NCBI RefSeq assembly: GCF_013394775.1
Contig: NZ_JABXYT010000001.1
Span: forward strand, 1,874,501-1,938,500
Length of the DNA: 64,000 bases
Reading direction: 5' to 3'
Source of the DNA: Oribacterium sp. oral taxon 102
Lineage (GTDB): Bacteria > Bacillota > Clostridia > Lachnospirales > Lachnospiraceae
The notes below the pieces were generated by a model. That model worked only from the letters and a program-made list of their open reading frames with translations. It was not told the DNA's origin and searched no databases. Positions 1-9,160 of the stretch are shown here, piece after piece. Position 1 is the stretch's first letter. Each line of letters opens with the position of its first letter. A program made the position numbers and the translations under genes.

Positions 1-72
1 GAACCCTCGCAGTGTCGGCAGGTTTTCGGCAGTCAAATCTCTGTCCGTACGGAATGCTCCTCCGGAGGCAGG

Positions 73-100
73 AAAAGGACTCCGGCGCAGCGCGCTGGAG
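73..100 (-). terminator. Probable terminator of the rpsO-pnp end of the operon
   Basis: On the minus strand, downstream of the pnp stop, a 9-bp stem with one G-T pair and a 3-nt loop (80-100) is followed by a short T-rich stretch (TCCTTTTCC). It is the only plausible stop signal I see after pnp. The T-tract is interrupted, so efficiency is uncertain. Confidence 0.5.
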
Positions 101-124
101 CCCTCCTCTTCCCCTCCCGCAGAT

Positions 125-2215
125 TTATGCGAGATCCTGCGGCCGCATCGTCAGATTGATCCTGCCCATCTTGTCGATCTCCTGCACCTTGACCGTAACC
201 TGATCGCCGATATGCACCACATCCTCGACCTCATTGACGCGTCCGTCGGCAAGCTTCGAGATGTGTACCATGCCGTCCTTGTTCGGGCTGAGCTGCACGA
301 ATGCGCCGAAGTTCATAATGCGGACGACCGTACCCCTCAGGATCTGTCCCGGCTCAATCTCCATCACGATGGACTCTACGATCTCCTTCGCCCTCTGCAG
401 CGCGTTCATATCGATGCCGGAGATAGAAACCATACCCGTATCGTCGATATCAATCTTTGCACCGGTCTCTTCGACGATTCCGTTGATGACCTTGCCCTGC
501 TTGCCGATAACATCGCCGATCTTCTCCGGGTTGATCTGGATCGTGATGATCTTCGGCGCGTACTCGGAGAGCTCCTTCCGCGGCTCCGCGATCGCGGCAC
601 GCATGACTCCGTCCATAATGAAGTTTCTCGCCTCATGCGCACGGCGAATTGCCTCCTCGACGATCGGACGGGTCAGACCGTGGATCTTGATATCCATCTG
701 GATTGCTGTAATGCCGCTGTGCGTACCGGTTACCTTGAAATCCATGTCTCCGAAGAAATCCTCGAGCCCCTGGATGTCAGTCAGGACAATGTAGTCCTCA
801 TCCGTCTCTCCCGTCACCAGACCGCAGGAGATCCCTGCCACCATTTCCCTGATCGGGACGCCTGCCGCCATCAAAGACATGCAGGAGGCACAGGTCGATG
901 CCATGGAGGTGGAGCCGTTCGACTCCATCGTCTCCGAAACCGCACGAATCGCATACGGGAAGTCCTCCACACTCGGCAGCACAGGAAGCAGTGCCTTCTC
1001 CGCGAGCGCGCCATGGCCGATCTCTCTTCTTCCCGGCCCTCTGGATGCCTTTGCCTCTCCTACAGAGTAGCCCGGGAAATTGTACTGATGCAGATAGCGC
1101 TTCTCTGTCTCATACTCATTAAGACCCTCCACCTTCTGCACCTCAGAAAGCGGCGCCAGTGTCGTGATATTCATGATCTGAGTCTGTCCGCGCTTGAACA
1201 TGGCGCTGCCATGTACTCTCGGCAGCAAATCCACCTCTGCCTCCAGCGGACGGATCTCGTCGATCCTTCTGCCGTCCGGACGCTTCCTGTCCTTCAGGAT
1301 CATCTTGCGTACGGTCTTCTTCTCATACTGATAGATCGCGTCCGGCAGAATCGCAAGCGCCTCCGCATCCTCCGCGAAGGCAGCCGTGAGCTTCTCGGTG
1401 ACTGCCGCGACATTGGCGTCTCTCTGCTGCTTGTCGTCGGTAAATACCGCTTCCTCCATCTCCTCCGGAGAAACGACCGCCTTCATCCGGTCGAAGAGCT
1501 CCTGCGGTACCGCATAGGAGGTATAGGCATGCTTCTCTCTGCCGCACTCCGCGATGATGGAATCGAAGAAGCCGATGATCTGCTGGTTCACATCGTGTGC
1601 CAGATAGATCGCCTCGATCATCTTCTCGTCCGAGATCTCATTCGCGCCCGCCTCGATCATGATGACCTTGTCTCTGGTGGAGGCTACGGTGAGGAGCAGG
1701 TCGGAAACCGCCTTCTCCGCATTGCCGGGATTCAGGATGAACTCACCGTTAATCATGCCTACCTGCGTGGAAGCGCAGGGGCCGTCGAAGGGAACATCGG
1801 AAAGGCAGGTCGCAAGCGAGGAGCCCAGCATCGCCAAAAGCTCCGGCGAGCAGTCCTGATCTACGGAAAGCACCACATTGTCCAGCAGCACATCATTCCG
1901 GTAATCCTTCGGGAACAATGGGCGCATCGGTCTGTCGATCACGCGGGAGGTCAGGATCGCATTGTCGCTGGCACGCCCCTCTCTCTTCTTGAAACCGCCC
2001 GGGAACTTGCCGACCGCATACATCTTCTCCTCGAACTCTACAGAGAGCGGGAAGAAGTCGATACCGTCCCGCGACTTCGCGCTGGCGGTGCAGGTCGAGA
2101 GCACGGTGGTGTCTCCATAGTGCAGGAGCGCCGCGCCGTTTGCCTGCGCGCATACTCTGCCGATGTCGATCGTCAGCATCCTGCCGGCGAGCTCCATGGA
2201 ATAACTCTTATACAT
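125..2215 (-). CDS. pnp: Polyribonucleotide nucleotidyltransferase (PNPase)
   Basis: Phosphorolytic 3'-5' exoribonuclease of RNA decay, working as a trimer in the cytoplasm. The roughly 696-residue product has the expected order: two RNase PH-type domains, a KH domain (around residues 550-610, with GxxG as IGKQG) and a C-terminal S1 domain (GTVVRIMNFGAFVQL). Length matches the family. The open frame runs 59 codons further upstream, but the ATG at 2215 is preceded by an AGGAGG site at proper spacing, and the extra stretch crosses the rpsO terminator, so I start at 2215. It is the last gene of the rimP-to-pnp cluster, separated from rpsO by a terminator, as is common for these two genes. Confidence 0.97.
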   Translation of the reverse strand: MYKSYSMELAGRMLTIDIGRVCAQANGAALLHYGDTTVLSTCTASAKSRDGIDFFPLSVEFEEKMYAVGKFPGGFKKREGRASDNAILTSRVIDRPMRPLFPKDYRNDVLLDNVVLSVDQDCSPELLAMLGSSLATCLSDVPFDGPCASTQVGMINGEFILNPGNAEKAVSDLLLTVASTRDKVIMIEAGANEISDEKMIEAIYLAHDVNQQIIGFFDSIIAECGREKHAYTSYAVPQELFDRMKAVVSPEEMEEAVFTDDKQQRDANVAAVTEKLTAAFAEDAEALAILPDAIYQYEKKTVRKMILKDRKRPDGRRIDEIRPLEAEVDLLPRVHGSAMFKRGQTQIMNITTLAPLSEVQKVEGLNEYETEKRYLHQYNFPGYSVGEAKASRGPGRREIGHGALAEKALLPVLPSVEDFPYAIRAVSETMESNGSTSMASTCASCMSLMAAGVPIREMVAGISCGLVTGETDEDYIVLTDIQGLEDFFGDMDFKVTGTHSGITAIQMDIKIHGLTRPIVEEAIRRAHEARNFIMDGVMRAAIAEPRKELSEYAPKIITIQINPEKIGDVIGKQGKVINGIVEETGAKIDIDDTGMVSISGIDMNALQRAKEIVESIVMEIEPGQILRGTVVRIMNFGAFVQLSPNKDGMVHISKLADGRVNEVEDVVHIGDQVTVKVQEIDKMGRINLTMRPQDLA

Positions 2216-2369
2216 AAGAACCTCCTGATACATAAAAAAAACGAGCAGCATTCCAAATCCACTGAGCAAGGCGCGGAAAGCCGTGCCCTCCTCAGTGAGC
2301 TCGGAACATCTGCGTAAAAACCGAAAGTAGTATAGCACAGCCGCGGAATAAATGCCATATACCACCGCG

Positions 2370-2404
2370 AAAAAAAGCCGGCTGCAAAGCACACTGCAGC
2401 CGGC
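2370..2404 (-). terminator. Intrinsic terminator between rpsO and pnp
   Basis: A perfect 10-bp GC-rich stem (2377-2386 with 2395-2404) with an 8-nt loop is followed on the minus strand by seven T residues. It sits directly after the rpsO stop. In other bacteria the rpsO-pnp junction carries a terminator or processing hairpin, so partial read-through into pnp is likely. Confidence 0.9.
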
Positions 2405-2415
2405 CGAAATGCCTA

Positions 2416-2682
2416 TTACTTTCTAAGTCCGAGTCTCTCGATCAGCGCTCTGTAGCTGTCCAGATCCGTATTCTTCAGATAATTCAGAAGACCGCGTCTA
2501 TGACCGACCATCATCAGAAGACCGCGTCTGGAATGGTGATCCTTCGGATTCTGCTTCAGATGCTCGGTAAGCTCCGTGATTCTCTCCGTGAGGATGGCCA
2601 CCTGCACCTCCGGCGAGCCGGTATCTCCCGCCTTACGCCCGTACGCTGCAATAATCTCCGCCTTCTTTTCCTTTGTAATCAT
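2416..2682 (-). CDS. rpsO: 30S ribosomal protein S15
   Basis: Binds 16S rRNA and nucleates assembly of the central domain of the small subunit. The 88-residue product has the family length and the conserved core ([37 protein letters not shown]). An AGGAG-type site precedes the ATG at 2682. It lies between the truB-ribF fusion and pnp, with a strong terminator immediately downstream. Confidence 0.98.
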   Translation of the reverse strand: MITKEKKAEIIAAYGRKAGDTGSPEVQVAILTERITELTEHLKQNPKDHHSRRGLLMMVGHRRGLLNYLKNTDLDSYRALIERLGLRK

Positions 2683-2815
2683 CTCTTTCTCCTTTCACTC
2701 TGTGCTGCCCCTGCGGCAGCCGTTTTGCTTCCGTATAGCCTAATCGTCGGAAGGAGTCCGAACCATCACGCTATCGCGAAGTCCTCTGAAATAGTAGCAG
2801 AAGAATCCCGTCCCG

Positions 2816-4423
2816 TCAATCAGAAATCCGCGGAAACGCAGCCGCATACGCCCGAGCCGCCTCCCGGTCTCGAAGCAGCTGCGCCTTCAGCTCTGCGAGG
2901 GAGGCAAACTTTTTCTGCCCGCGGAGCCGCTTCAGGAAGTCCACCCGGATCTTCTGTCCGTAAAGATCCCCCTCGTAATCCAGGATGTGTGTCTCGATAT
3001 TAACCGGATTGCCCTCGGAGATCGTCGGATTCGTACCGACGCTTGTCACCGCCCAGTAGAGTACGCCGTCCAGGAAGACCCGGCTGACATATACACCAAG
3101 TGCCGGTATTACCTTCCCCTCCGTCGGTCTGATGTTTGCCGTCGGAAAAGACAGCAGCGGCCCGCCGAACCGCCGTCCGTGGATGACCGCGCCGGCAACG
3201 GAGAAGCACCTCCCGAGCCACGCGTTCGCGAGCTCTATCTCTCCTGCTGCGATCTTTTCCTTGATCAGGCTGCTCGAGATTTCCCGGATACTGCCGTCCG
3301 AATCGGCCACGGTCACCTTATCCACGACATAGAGCCGATAGCCGAGCACTGTCTCCCGCTCCCGGAGAAAAGCGGCGCTGCCCTCCGCACGGTATCCGAA
3401 GCTGCAATCCGTTCCAACCACGATCGCCCGGGCGCGCATCTCCCCGAGCAGCACCTCCCTGAGGAAGTCCTCCGCCGGAAGCCGCATCGTCTCCCTCGTC
3501 ATCGGGAACTCAAATACATAGTCGAAGCCGAAGTTCCGAAGTCGGGACAGATGCTCCGGGCCGGGCGAGATCGAGGGCCGGTTCTCACCCCGTACCACGA
3601 CGTCCGGATTCTGCGAGAAGGTCAGAACCGCAGTCTTCAAGCCCTGCTCCCGTGCCGTTTCGAAAAGCTTCCCGAAAATCCGCTGGTGCCCGAGGTGCCC
3701 GCCGTCGAATTTGCCGAAGGTCACCGCCGTGTCCTCCGGAATATAGATCGGCGGCTTCACCGCGGTCCAGAGCGTCCCTGCCTCCTTCCTCTCCAAAAGC
3801 GCCGAAAGCGTGAAGCTGTCCTCCGCCCGAAAACTGCCGACCCTGCTCCTCCGAAGCGCAGACATCACCGCGCCGCAGCCGAGCTTCCTGCCGATCTCCG
3901 CGCAGAGCGTCCGGACATAGGTTCCCTTGCTGCACCGCACCGTGAAGCGTACATACGGAAGGGCGATCCCGTCCGTCCGGATCTCATAGACCGTGATGCG
4001 GCTCGCCCTCCGCTCCACAACCTTTCCTTCCCGCGCGAGCGTATAGAGCCGTTTTCCGTTCTGCTTCTTCGCGCTGTACATCGGCGGGATCTGCCAGCAT
4101 TCTCCCTGCATGGAGTGCACCGCCTCGCGCACTGCCTGTTCGCTGCACACTACCGGAGCAGTTCGGGAAACCTCTCCGGTGATGTCCTCGGTATCCGTCT
4201 CGAGTCCGAGCATGAGCTCCGCCTCATAGACCTTCTCACCGGCGGCGATGCTGTCCACCAGCTTCGTCGCTTTCCCCGCACAGACAACAAGCACCCCTTC
4301 TGCCATAGGGTCGAGGGTGCCTGCGTGTCCGATCTTTCTCTCGGAAAGGATGGAACGGAGCCTGTATGTGACATCGAAGCTCGTCATCCCCTTCTCTTTA
4401 TAAACATTGATGATTCCGTCCAT
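2816..4423 (-). CDS. Fused tRNA pseudouridine(55) synthase TruB - riboflavin kinase/FAD synthetase RibF
   Basis: One 535-residue open frame holds two enzymes that are normally separate neighbours. Residues 1 to about 215 are the TruB catalytic domain (GTLDPMAEGVL with catalytic Asp38; KGTYVRTL). Residues about 228-390 are the FAD synthetase nucleotidyltransferase domain (FGKFDGGHLGH, HxGH at 243-246; SSSLIKEKI). Residues about 403-525 are the riboflavin kinase domain (FPTAN at 426-430). The C-terminal PUA-like part of TruB is missing, and the join is a linker of about ten residues. The gene abuts the nrnA stop with no gap. Functions: U55 modification of tRNA, and FMN/FAD synthesis. No stop codon or frame change is visible at the join. 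Confidence 0.93.
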   Translation of the reverse strand: MDGIINVYKEKGMTSFDVTYRLRSILSERKIGHAGTLDPMAEGVLVVCAGKATKLVDSIAAGEKVYEAELMLGLETDTEDITGEVSRTAPVVCSEQAVREAVHSMQGECWQIPPMYSAKKQNGKRLYTLAREGKVVERRASRITVYEIRTDGIALPYVRFTVRCSKGTYVRTLCAEIGRKLGCGAVMSALRRSRVGSFRAEDSFTLSALLERKEAGTLWTAVKPPIYIPEDTAVTFGKFDGGHLGHQRIFGKLFETAREQGLKTAVLTFSQNPDVVVRGENRPSISPGPEHLSRLRNFGFDYVFEFPMTRETMRLPAEDFLREVLLGEMRARAIVVGTDCSFGYRAEGSAAFLRERETVLGYRLYVVDKVTVADSDGSIREISSSLIKEKIAAGEIELANAWLGRCFSVAGAVIHGRRFGGPLLSFPTANIRPTEGKVIPALGVYVSRVFLDGVLYWAVTSVGTNPTISEGNPVNIETHILDYEGDLYGQKIRVDFLKRLRGQKKFASLAELKAQLLRDREAARAYAAAFPRISD

Positions 4424-5419
4424 CTACTCCTGTTCCCGCGCCGCGTTGCTCACGAAGTCCGCTGCGTCCATCTGGATCGAAAGCTCCCTCGTAATGTTGT
4501 TAATGACGTCGTGCGCAGACCCTGCCAGCGAGCAACCCGCCGCCATCCTGTGTCCGCCGCCGCCGAAATGCGCCGCAATCGCGGAGACGTCCACTCCCGG
4601 ATTGTTGGAGCGAAGACTGACCTTGTAAACCTGATTCGCGATCTCGTAGAGAAAAACCGCCGCATCCACGCCGCGGGTCTCCCGCATCGTCGCCACGATC
4701 CCATCAATATCCTTCGAGCTCACATTATAGAAGCGCATCTCCTTCATCGTGAGCCAGCTTACCAGCACCCGCCGATCCATCAGCAGCATGCTTTCCAGCA
4801 GCACCCTGCCCTGCACCTGCTGCTGCGCATAGGTTCGGAAGTAGAAGCTGTCATCGATGATGTGCCCGAAATCGATGCCCTTCCCCATCAGGAAGCCGGC
4901 AATCTCCATCGTGTGCGGACTCGTTGCGCTGTACTTGAAGACGCCCGTATCGTGGATAATACCGGTATAGAGACAGACCGCGCAGTCCTGATCGATGTTC
5001 TCCCGCTCCATCAGGTCGAAGACGACCTCGCAGGTGCTGGAGGCGTGAGGAAGAATCTGCGCCGTGCCGGATGCCGCATTCGAATTCGTGATATGATGAT
5101 CCGCGATGAAGGTCTGCTTCGCATTCCTTGCGAGTATACCGAAATCGCCGAGTCGATCCAGTGTCGCACAGTCACAGAGGATCGCGAGATCATATTTCCG
5201 ATCGGAGGGGATATGGACAATGCTGTCAAAGCCCGGAAGGTAAGCGAATTTCCGATTTGCCTCCATCAGATAGACATTGACTCTCTTGCCCGGATAGCGG
5301 TTTCGGATATACGCCCTCACTCCAAGCGTCGAGCCCAAACAGTCCCCGTCCGGATTGATATGCCCGAGCACACAGACAGAATCCGCCTCTTCGATCATTC
5401 GGTTAAACTGCTCTTTCAT
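4424..5419 (-). CDS. nrnA: DHH/DHHA1 phosphoesterase, NrnA-type oligoribonuclease/pAp phosphatase
   Basis: Predicted to degrade nano-RNA and 3'-phosphoadenosine 5'-phosphate in the cytoplasm. It has the DHH-family metal motifs (GHINPDGDCLGS near the N-terminus, CDCATLDRLG, then ADHHITN) and the C-terminal DHHA1 glycine-rich motif (GGGGHRMAAG). About 330 residues is normal for the family. Two starts are possible: GTG at 5425, which overlaps the rbfA stop as GTGA, or ATG at 5419. I list the ATG. Position between rbfA and truB is the standard Firmicutes context. Confidence 0.93.
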   Translation of the reverse strand: MKEQFNRMIEEADSVCVLGHINPDGDCLGSTLGVRAYIRNRYPGKRVNVYLMEANRKFAYLPGFDSIVHIPSDRKYDLAILCDCATLDRLGDFGILARNAKQTFIADHHITNSNAASGTAQILPHASSTCEVVFDLMERENIDQDCAVCLYTGIIHDTGVFKYSATSPHTMEIAGFLMGKGIDFGHIIDDSFYFRTYAQQQVQGRVLLESMLLMDRRVLVSWLTMKEMRFYNVSSKDIDGIVATMRETRGVDAAVFLYEIANQVYKVSLRSNNPGVDVSAIAAHFGGGGHRMAAGCSLAGSAHDVINNITRELSIQMDAADFVSNAAREQE

Positions 5420-5421
5420 CC

Positions 5422-5838
5422 TCACTCTTCCTCTGTCTCATACACATTATCCTGATTGACCGGCACACCGACCGGACGCTCCGCATCCTCCCGGGAAACC
5501 CGGCTGATAAGCGCGTCCATCCTCGCACCGTACGATACGGAATGGTCCGAAACGAACTGCAGCTCCGGCGTATGCCGGAGGTTCAGACGCTGTGCCAGCT
5601 CCCGCCGGAGATAGCCTCCCGCCGCACGCAGCCCCTCGATTGTCCTCTCCAGCTGCTCCTCCTCCCCCAGTACGGAAACGTAAACCTTGCAGAACTGGAG
5701 ATCCGACGTCAGGGAGACGCCGGTGACATTTGTCATCGGAGAGACCCTGTAATCCTTGATTTCATCCCGGATGAGGACGGAAAGCTCCCGCCGGAGATCC
5801 TCATTCCTTCTCTGGTTCTTAAAATTCTGTTTTTTCAA
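5422..5838 (-). CDS. rbfA: 30S ribosome-binding factor RbfA
   Basis: Cold-shock ribosome maturation factor acting on the 16S rRNA 5' region. The 138-residue product has the KH-like RbfA core (ELSVLIRDEIKD, SDLQFCKVYVSVLG, LRHTPELQFVSDHS). The start codon is TTG at 5838, overlapping the infB stop as TTGA, with GAGG seven bases upstream, so translation is probably coupled to infB. It lies in the expected infB-rbfA-nrnA order. Confidence 0.95.
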   Translation of the reverse strand: MKKQNFKNQRRNEDLRRELSVLIRDEIKDYRVSPMTNVTGVSLTSDLQFCKVYVSVLGEEEQLERTIEGLRAAGGYLRRELAQRLNLRHTPELQFVSDHSVSYGARMDALISRVSREDAERPVGVPVNQDNVYETEEE

Positions 5839-8597
5839 CGCTTAACCTCTTCCATAACATAGGCCTCGATCTGATCCTCCTCCTGAAGATCCGAGAAGCC
5901 CTCGAAGACCAGTCCGCACTCATAACCGGTACGAACTTCCTTCACATCATCCTTGAAGCGCTTTACGGAAGCGATCGCGCCATCGAAGAGCAGCTCCTCT
6001 CCTCTCCGAATCCGCGCCTTCGCCCCTCTCTGTACCATGCCGTCCAGCACATAGGAGCCGGCGATCGTGCCGACGTCGGAGGACTTGAAGATCATACGAA
6101 CCACAGCGTGCCCGATCACCTTCTCCTCGTAAACCGGGGCCAGCATTCCCTTCATCGCATTCTCGATATCCTCGATTGCCTTATAGATAATGTTGTAAAG
6201 CCGTACATCGACATGCTCTCTGTCGGCGATATCCTTCGCCGTGGTGTCCGGCTTCACATCGAAGCCGATCACGATCGCGTTGGAAGCGATCGCCAGATTG
6301 ATATCCGACTCGTTGATCGCGCCGACGCCGGAGTGGATGACCCTGACCATGACCTCCTCGTTCCGGATCTTCTCGAGAGAGTCCTTCACCGCCTCTACGG
6401 AGCCCTGTACATCTGCCTTGACGATGATCGGCAGCTCCTTGATCTCGCCCGCCTTGATCTGGTCGAAGAGCGCGTCGAGGCTGACCTTCTTCTTGGACTC
6501 CTCGACCATCCTCTGCTTGTTCTCGGAAACGAAGGTCGCAGCATACGCCTTCGCTTCCTTCTCGTTGTCCTTCACCTGGAAGATCTCGCCGGCATTCGGA
6601 ACCGCATTCAGCCCGAGGATCTCTACCGGCATGGACGGCGTCGCCTTCCTGATCCGCTTCCCCTTGTCGTCTACCATCGCACGCACCTTGCCGTAGGCAG
6701 AGCCGACCGCGACGACGTCGCCGACGGAGAGCGTCCCCTTCTGCACGAGCAGCCGCGCCACGGAACCGCGCCCCTTGTCCAGCTCCGCCTCGATAACAAC
6801 GCCGTAGGCAATTCGATCCGGGTTCGCGCGGAGCTCCATTACATCCGCCTCGAGCACGATATTCTCCAGCAGCTCCTCTATGCCCTCTCCGGTCTTCGCG
6901 GATACCGGGCAGCAGATGACATCTCCGCCGTAATCCTCAGAGACGAGGTCGTACTTCATCAGCTCCTGCTTCACCTTCTCAATATTCGCCGTCGGCTTAT
7001 CGATCTTATTGATCGCAACGATGATCTGCGTATTTGCCGCCTTGGCATGATTGATCGCCTCGACAGTCTGCGGCATGATGCCGTCGTCCGCCGCTACGAC
7101 CAGCACTGCGATATCCGTGGACTGTGCGCCGCGCATACGCATCGCGGTGAATGCCTCGTGTCCCGGCGTATCGAGGAAGGTGATCGAACGGTTCTCCCCG
7201 TTCACCTCCACCGATACCTGATATGCGCCGATGGACTGCGTGATGCCGCCATGCTCGCGGCTCGTCACATTGGTATTGCGGATCGCGTCGAGAATGGAGG
7301 TCTTGCCGTGGTCGACGTGTCCCATGACGCAGACTACCGGCGGACGCGGCCGGAGCTCCTCCTCGCTGTCCTCCAGCGAATCCTGCACGAGCTCGGCGAT
7401 CACATCGACCTCTTCCTCTTTCTCACAGAGGATGTCGTACTCTACGGCGATATTCTCCGCCTCCTCGTAGGAAAGCTCCGTATTCAGCGTCACAAGCTTT
7501 CCCTGCAGGAAGAGCTTCTTGATGATGTCCGCCGCCTTCTGCTTCATCTTATCCGCGAGCTCCTGGATTGTGATCAGCTCCGGAATCGTAATGGCCTTGA
7601 TCTGCTCCTCTTCCTTCTTCACGACCTCCGGTCTGATAAACGCACCCTTGCCGGTTCTGCGGCTCTTGTGCTGCATATCGTCTCTCTCGTAGGACTGTGC
7701 AGCACCGTATTTATTCTGCTTCCGGCTGTTACGGTTCCGCTGCGAAAGCGCTGCCTTCTCATTCTCCGCTGCCTTATTGCCATAGGTCTTCCTCTGCGGC
7801 TTCACCGCCTCATGTCTCTGATGACCTCCGCTCTTCTCCGAGAGCTCCAGACCGCCGGAAACGCCGCCGTCCCGTCTGCCGGGCATAGGACGGCCGCCTG
7901 CCGCTCTCTGCGGATCTCTTCCGAACGGCCGTCTCTCTCCGCCCTGCGTGCTGCCGGGTCTTCCTCCGCGGAACGGGCGGTCTCCCTGCGGACGTGCACC
8001 GCGGTTCTCTCTGTCTCCGCGGGAGAGCGGACGCTCTCTCCGCTCCTGCGCCGCCTTCTCCCTCTGCTCCTGCGCCTTCATCTCCGCATATACGTTTCGG
8101 ATCACCGGTCTCGGTGCATTCAGCTCCTTCATGATATCCTGCTTCGGTCTCTCTGCCGCCGGCTTTTCCGGCGCCTTCAGTACCCGTACCGCCGGCTGCT
8201 CCCTCTTCACTGTCTCCGCCGCATTTTCTCTCTTAGGCTCCGGCACAGAATCCCTCTTCGTCATCTCCGCCGCATTTTTCTCCTGCTCCGCTGCGAGCCT
8301 CTCCTGCTCTGCCCTCCGCGCCTGCTCCTCGCGTTTCTGCTGGATCGCGTTCAGCTCCCGAAGCGGCGTCACCCGTGCCGTTCCCGGCGGAAGGGGTCTT
8401 CCGTTCGGTGAGCTCTTCTTCTCTGCACCCCTCGGCGCTGCCTTCCGTGCTGTCTTCGCTCCCAGCGGGTGATCCTTGTGATTGACCGAATTCTGGGAAT
8501 GGAAAACCACCGCCAGCTTTTTCTTTTTCGGCGCGGCGGCGCCCTCCTTCGGCTTCGCGGCCTTCTCTGCCTTTAGATTCTTATTCTCTTCCAACAT
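5835..8597 (-). CDS. infB: Translation initiation factor IF-2
   Basis: GTPase that places initiator tRNA on the 30S subunit. The protein is about 920 residues: a long low-complexity Lys/Glu/Arg/Gly-rich N-terminal region (to about 330), an IF2-N domain (about 340-395), the G domain with GHVDHGKT (428-435, numbered from the upstream ATG), DTPGHE and NKID, then IF-2 domains II-IV. ATGs occur at 8603 and 8597. The GGAGG site is too close to the first (3 nt) and well placed for the second (9 nt), so I start at 8597. It overlaps the end of ylxQ. Confidence 0.97.
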   Translation of the reverse strand: MLEENKNLKAEKAAKPKEGAAAPKKKKLAVVFHSQNSVNHKDHPLGAKTARKAAPRGAEKKSSPNGRPLPPGTARVTPLRELNAIQQKREEQARRAEQERLAAEQEKNAAEMTKRDSVPEPKRENAAETVKREQPAVRVLKAPEKPAAERPKQDIMKELNAPRPVIRNVYAEMKAQEQREKAAQERRERPLSRGDRENRGARPQGDRPFRGGRPGSTQGGERRPFGRDPQRAAGGRPMPGRRDGGVSGGLELSEKSGGHQRHEAVKPQRKTYGNKAAENEKAALSQRNRNSRKQNKYGAAQSYERDDMQHKSRRTGKGAFIRPEVVKKEEEQIKAITIPELITIQELADKMKQKAADIIKKLFLQGKLVTLNTELSYEEAENIAVEYDILCEKEEEVDVIAELVQDSLEDSEEELRPRPPVVCVMGHVDHGKTSILDAIRNTNVTSREHGGITQSIGAYQVSVEVNGENRSITFLDTPGHEAFTAMRMRGAQSTDIAVLVVAADDGIMPQTVEAINHAKAANTQIIVAINKIDKPTANIEKVKQELMKYDLVSEDYGGDVICCPVSAKTGEGIEELLENIVLEADVMELRANPDRIAYGVVIEAELDKGRGSVARLLVQKGTLSVGDVVAVGSAYGKVRAMVDDKGKRIRKATPSMPVEILGLNAVPNAGEIFQVKDNEKEAKAYAATFVSENKQRMVEESKKKVSLDALFDQIKAGEIKELPIIVKADVQGSVEAVKDSLEKIRNEEVMVRVIHSGVGAINESDINLAIASNAIVIGFDVKPDTTAKDIADREHVDVRLYNIIYKAIEDIENAMKGMLAPVYEEKVIGHAVVRMIFKSSDVGTIAGSYVLDGMVQRGAKARIRRGEELLFDGAIASVKRFKDDVKEVRTGYECGLVFEGFSDLQEEDQIEAYVMEEVKR

Positions 8598-8904
8598 TCG
8601 CATTTACCTCCAGTATCCGTTTCATCTGTATCGCAAAGCCCTCATCCTCGATACTGAGTGAAGACCGTTCTTCCTTCCCGATCGCACTGCCCAGCCCCGC
8701 CTTCGTACTGTGCTCGCAGTACGGAACCGAGCGGTATTCGCACATATTTCGGAACTTTTTTTTGGTATTGTCCGAAGCGTCTCCGGCGAGAATCACCAGT
8801 CTTGCCCTGCCCTCCTTGACGGATTTCTCCGTGCCGAATTCCCCGGAGCGAAGCTTCCCGGCGCGCATCGCGAGCCCCAGCATTCCCATGAATTTATCCT
8901 GCAA
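8581..8904 (-). CDS. ylxQ: L7Ae/L30e-family RNA-binding protein YlxQ
   Basis: Small kink-turn-type RNA-binding protein of the nusA-infB operon; its exact role in Firmicutes is not settled. The core is LGLAMRAGKLRSGEF, then LVILAGDASDNTKKK, matching the L7Ae fold. I chose the TTG at 8904 (AGGAG ten bases upstream) because family members usually carry six to eight residues before LGLA. An ATG at 8889 with AGGA is an alternative. The open frame continues far upstream only because of the overlapping ylxR gene. It overlaps ylxR at the 5' end and infB at the 3' end. Confidence 0.85.
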   Translation of the reverse strand: MQDKFMGMLGLAMRAGKLRSGEFGTEKSVKEGRARLVILAGDASDNTKKKFRNMCEYRSVPYCEHSTKAGLGSAIGKEERSSLSIEDEGFAIQMKRILEVNANVGRE

Positions 8905-9160
8905 TCTTCTCAAACTCCTCTCGAAGCGCCTCATAAACCTCGGCGGAAATCGCTTCCCGGAAGGACTTCTCCAGTCCTCTCCGCTTCCATGCCTTCCGGA
9001 GGCATTCCGCATTCCTGCAAAGATAGGCGCCTCTTCCATTTTTTCTGCTGCTCTCGTCCAGCGAAAATTCCCCCTCCGGTGAACGAACGATCCGAATCAG
9101 CTCGTTCTTCCCCTTTTTCTCCCCGCAGCCGATACAGCTTCTCTCCGGCAGCTTTTTCAT
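8894..9160 (-). CDS. rnpM: YlxR family protein (RNase P modulator RnpM type)
   Basis: 88-residue basic protein with the conserved N-terminal RSCIGCGEKKGKNELIRIVR motif and the GRGAYLC motif of the YlxR (DUF448) family, which binds RNA and was described as a modulator of RNase P. The ATG overlaps the nusA stop as ATGA (9157-9160), implying translational coupling. Downstream it overlaps ylxQ. Confidence 0.93.
   Translation of the reverse strand: MKKLPERSCIGCGEKKGKNELIRIVRSPEGEFSLDESSRKNGRGAYLCRNAECLRKAWKRRGLEKSFREAISAEVYEALREEFEKIAG

Noticed and set aside
212-2317. 701-codon open frame on the plus strand opposite pnp
   Set aside because: Antisense shadow of a high-GC gene; Arg/His/Leu-rich, no family motifs, and pnp on the other strand is certain. 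The same applies to the long plus-strand frames opposite nusA, infB, ligA, typA and the PBP gene.
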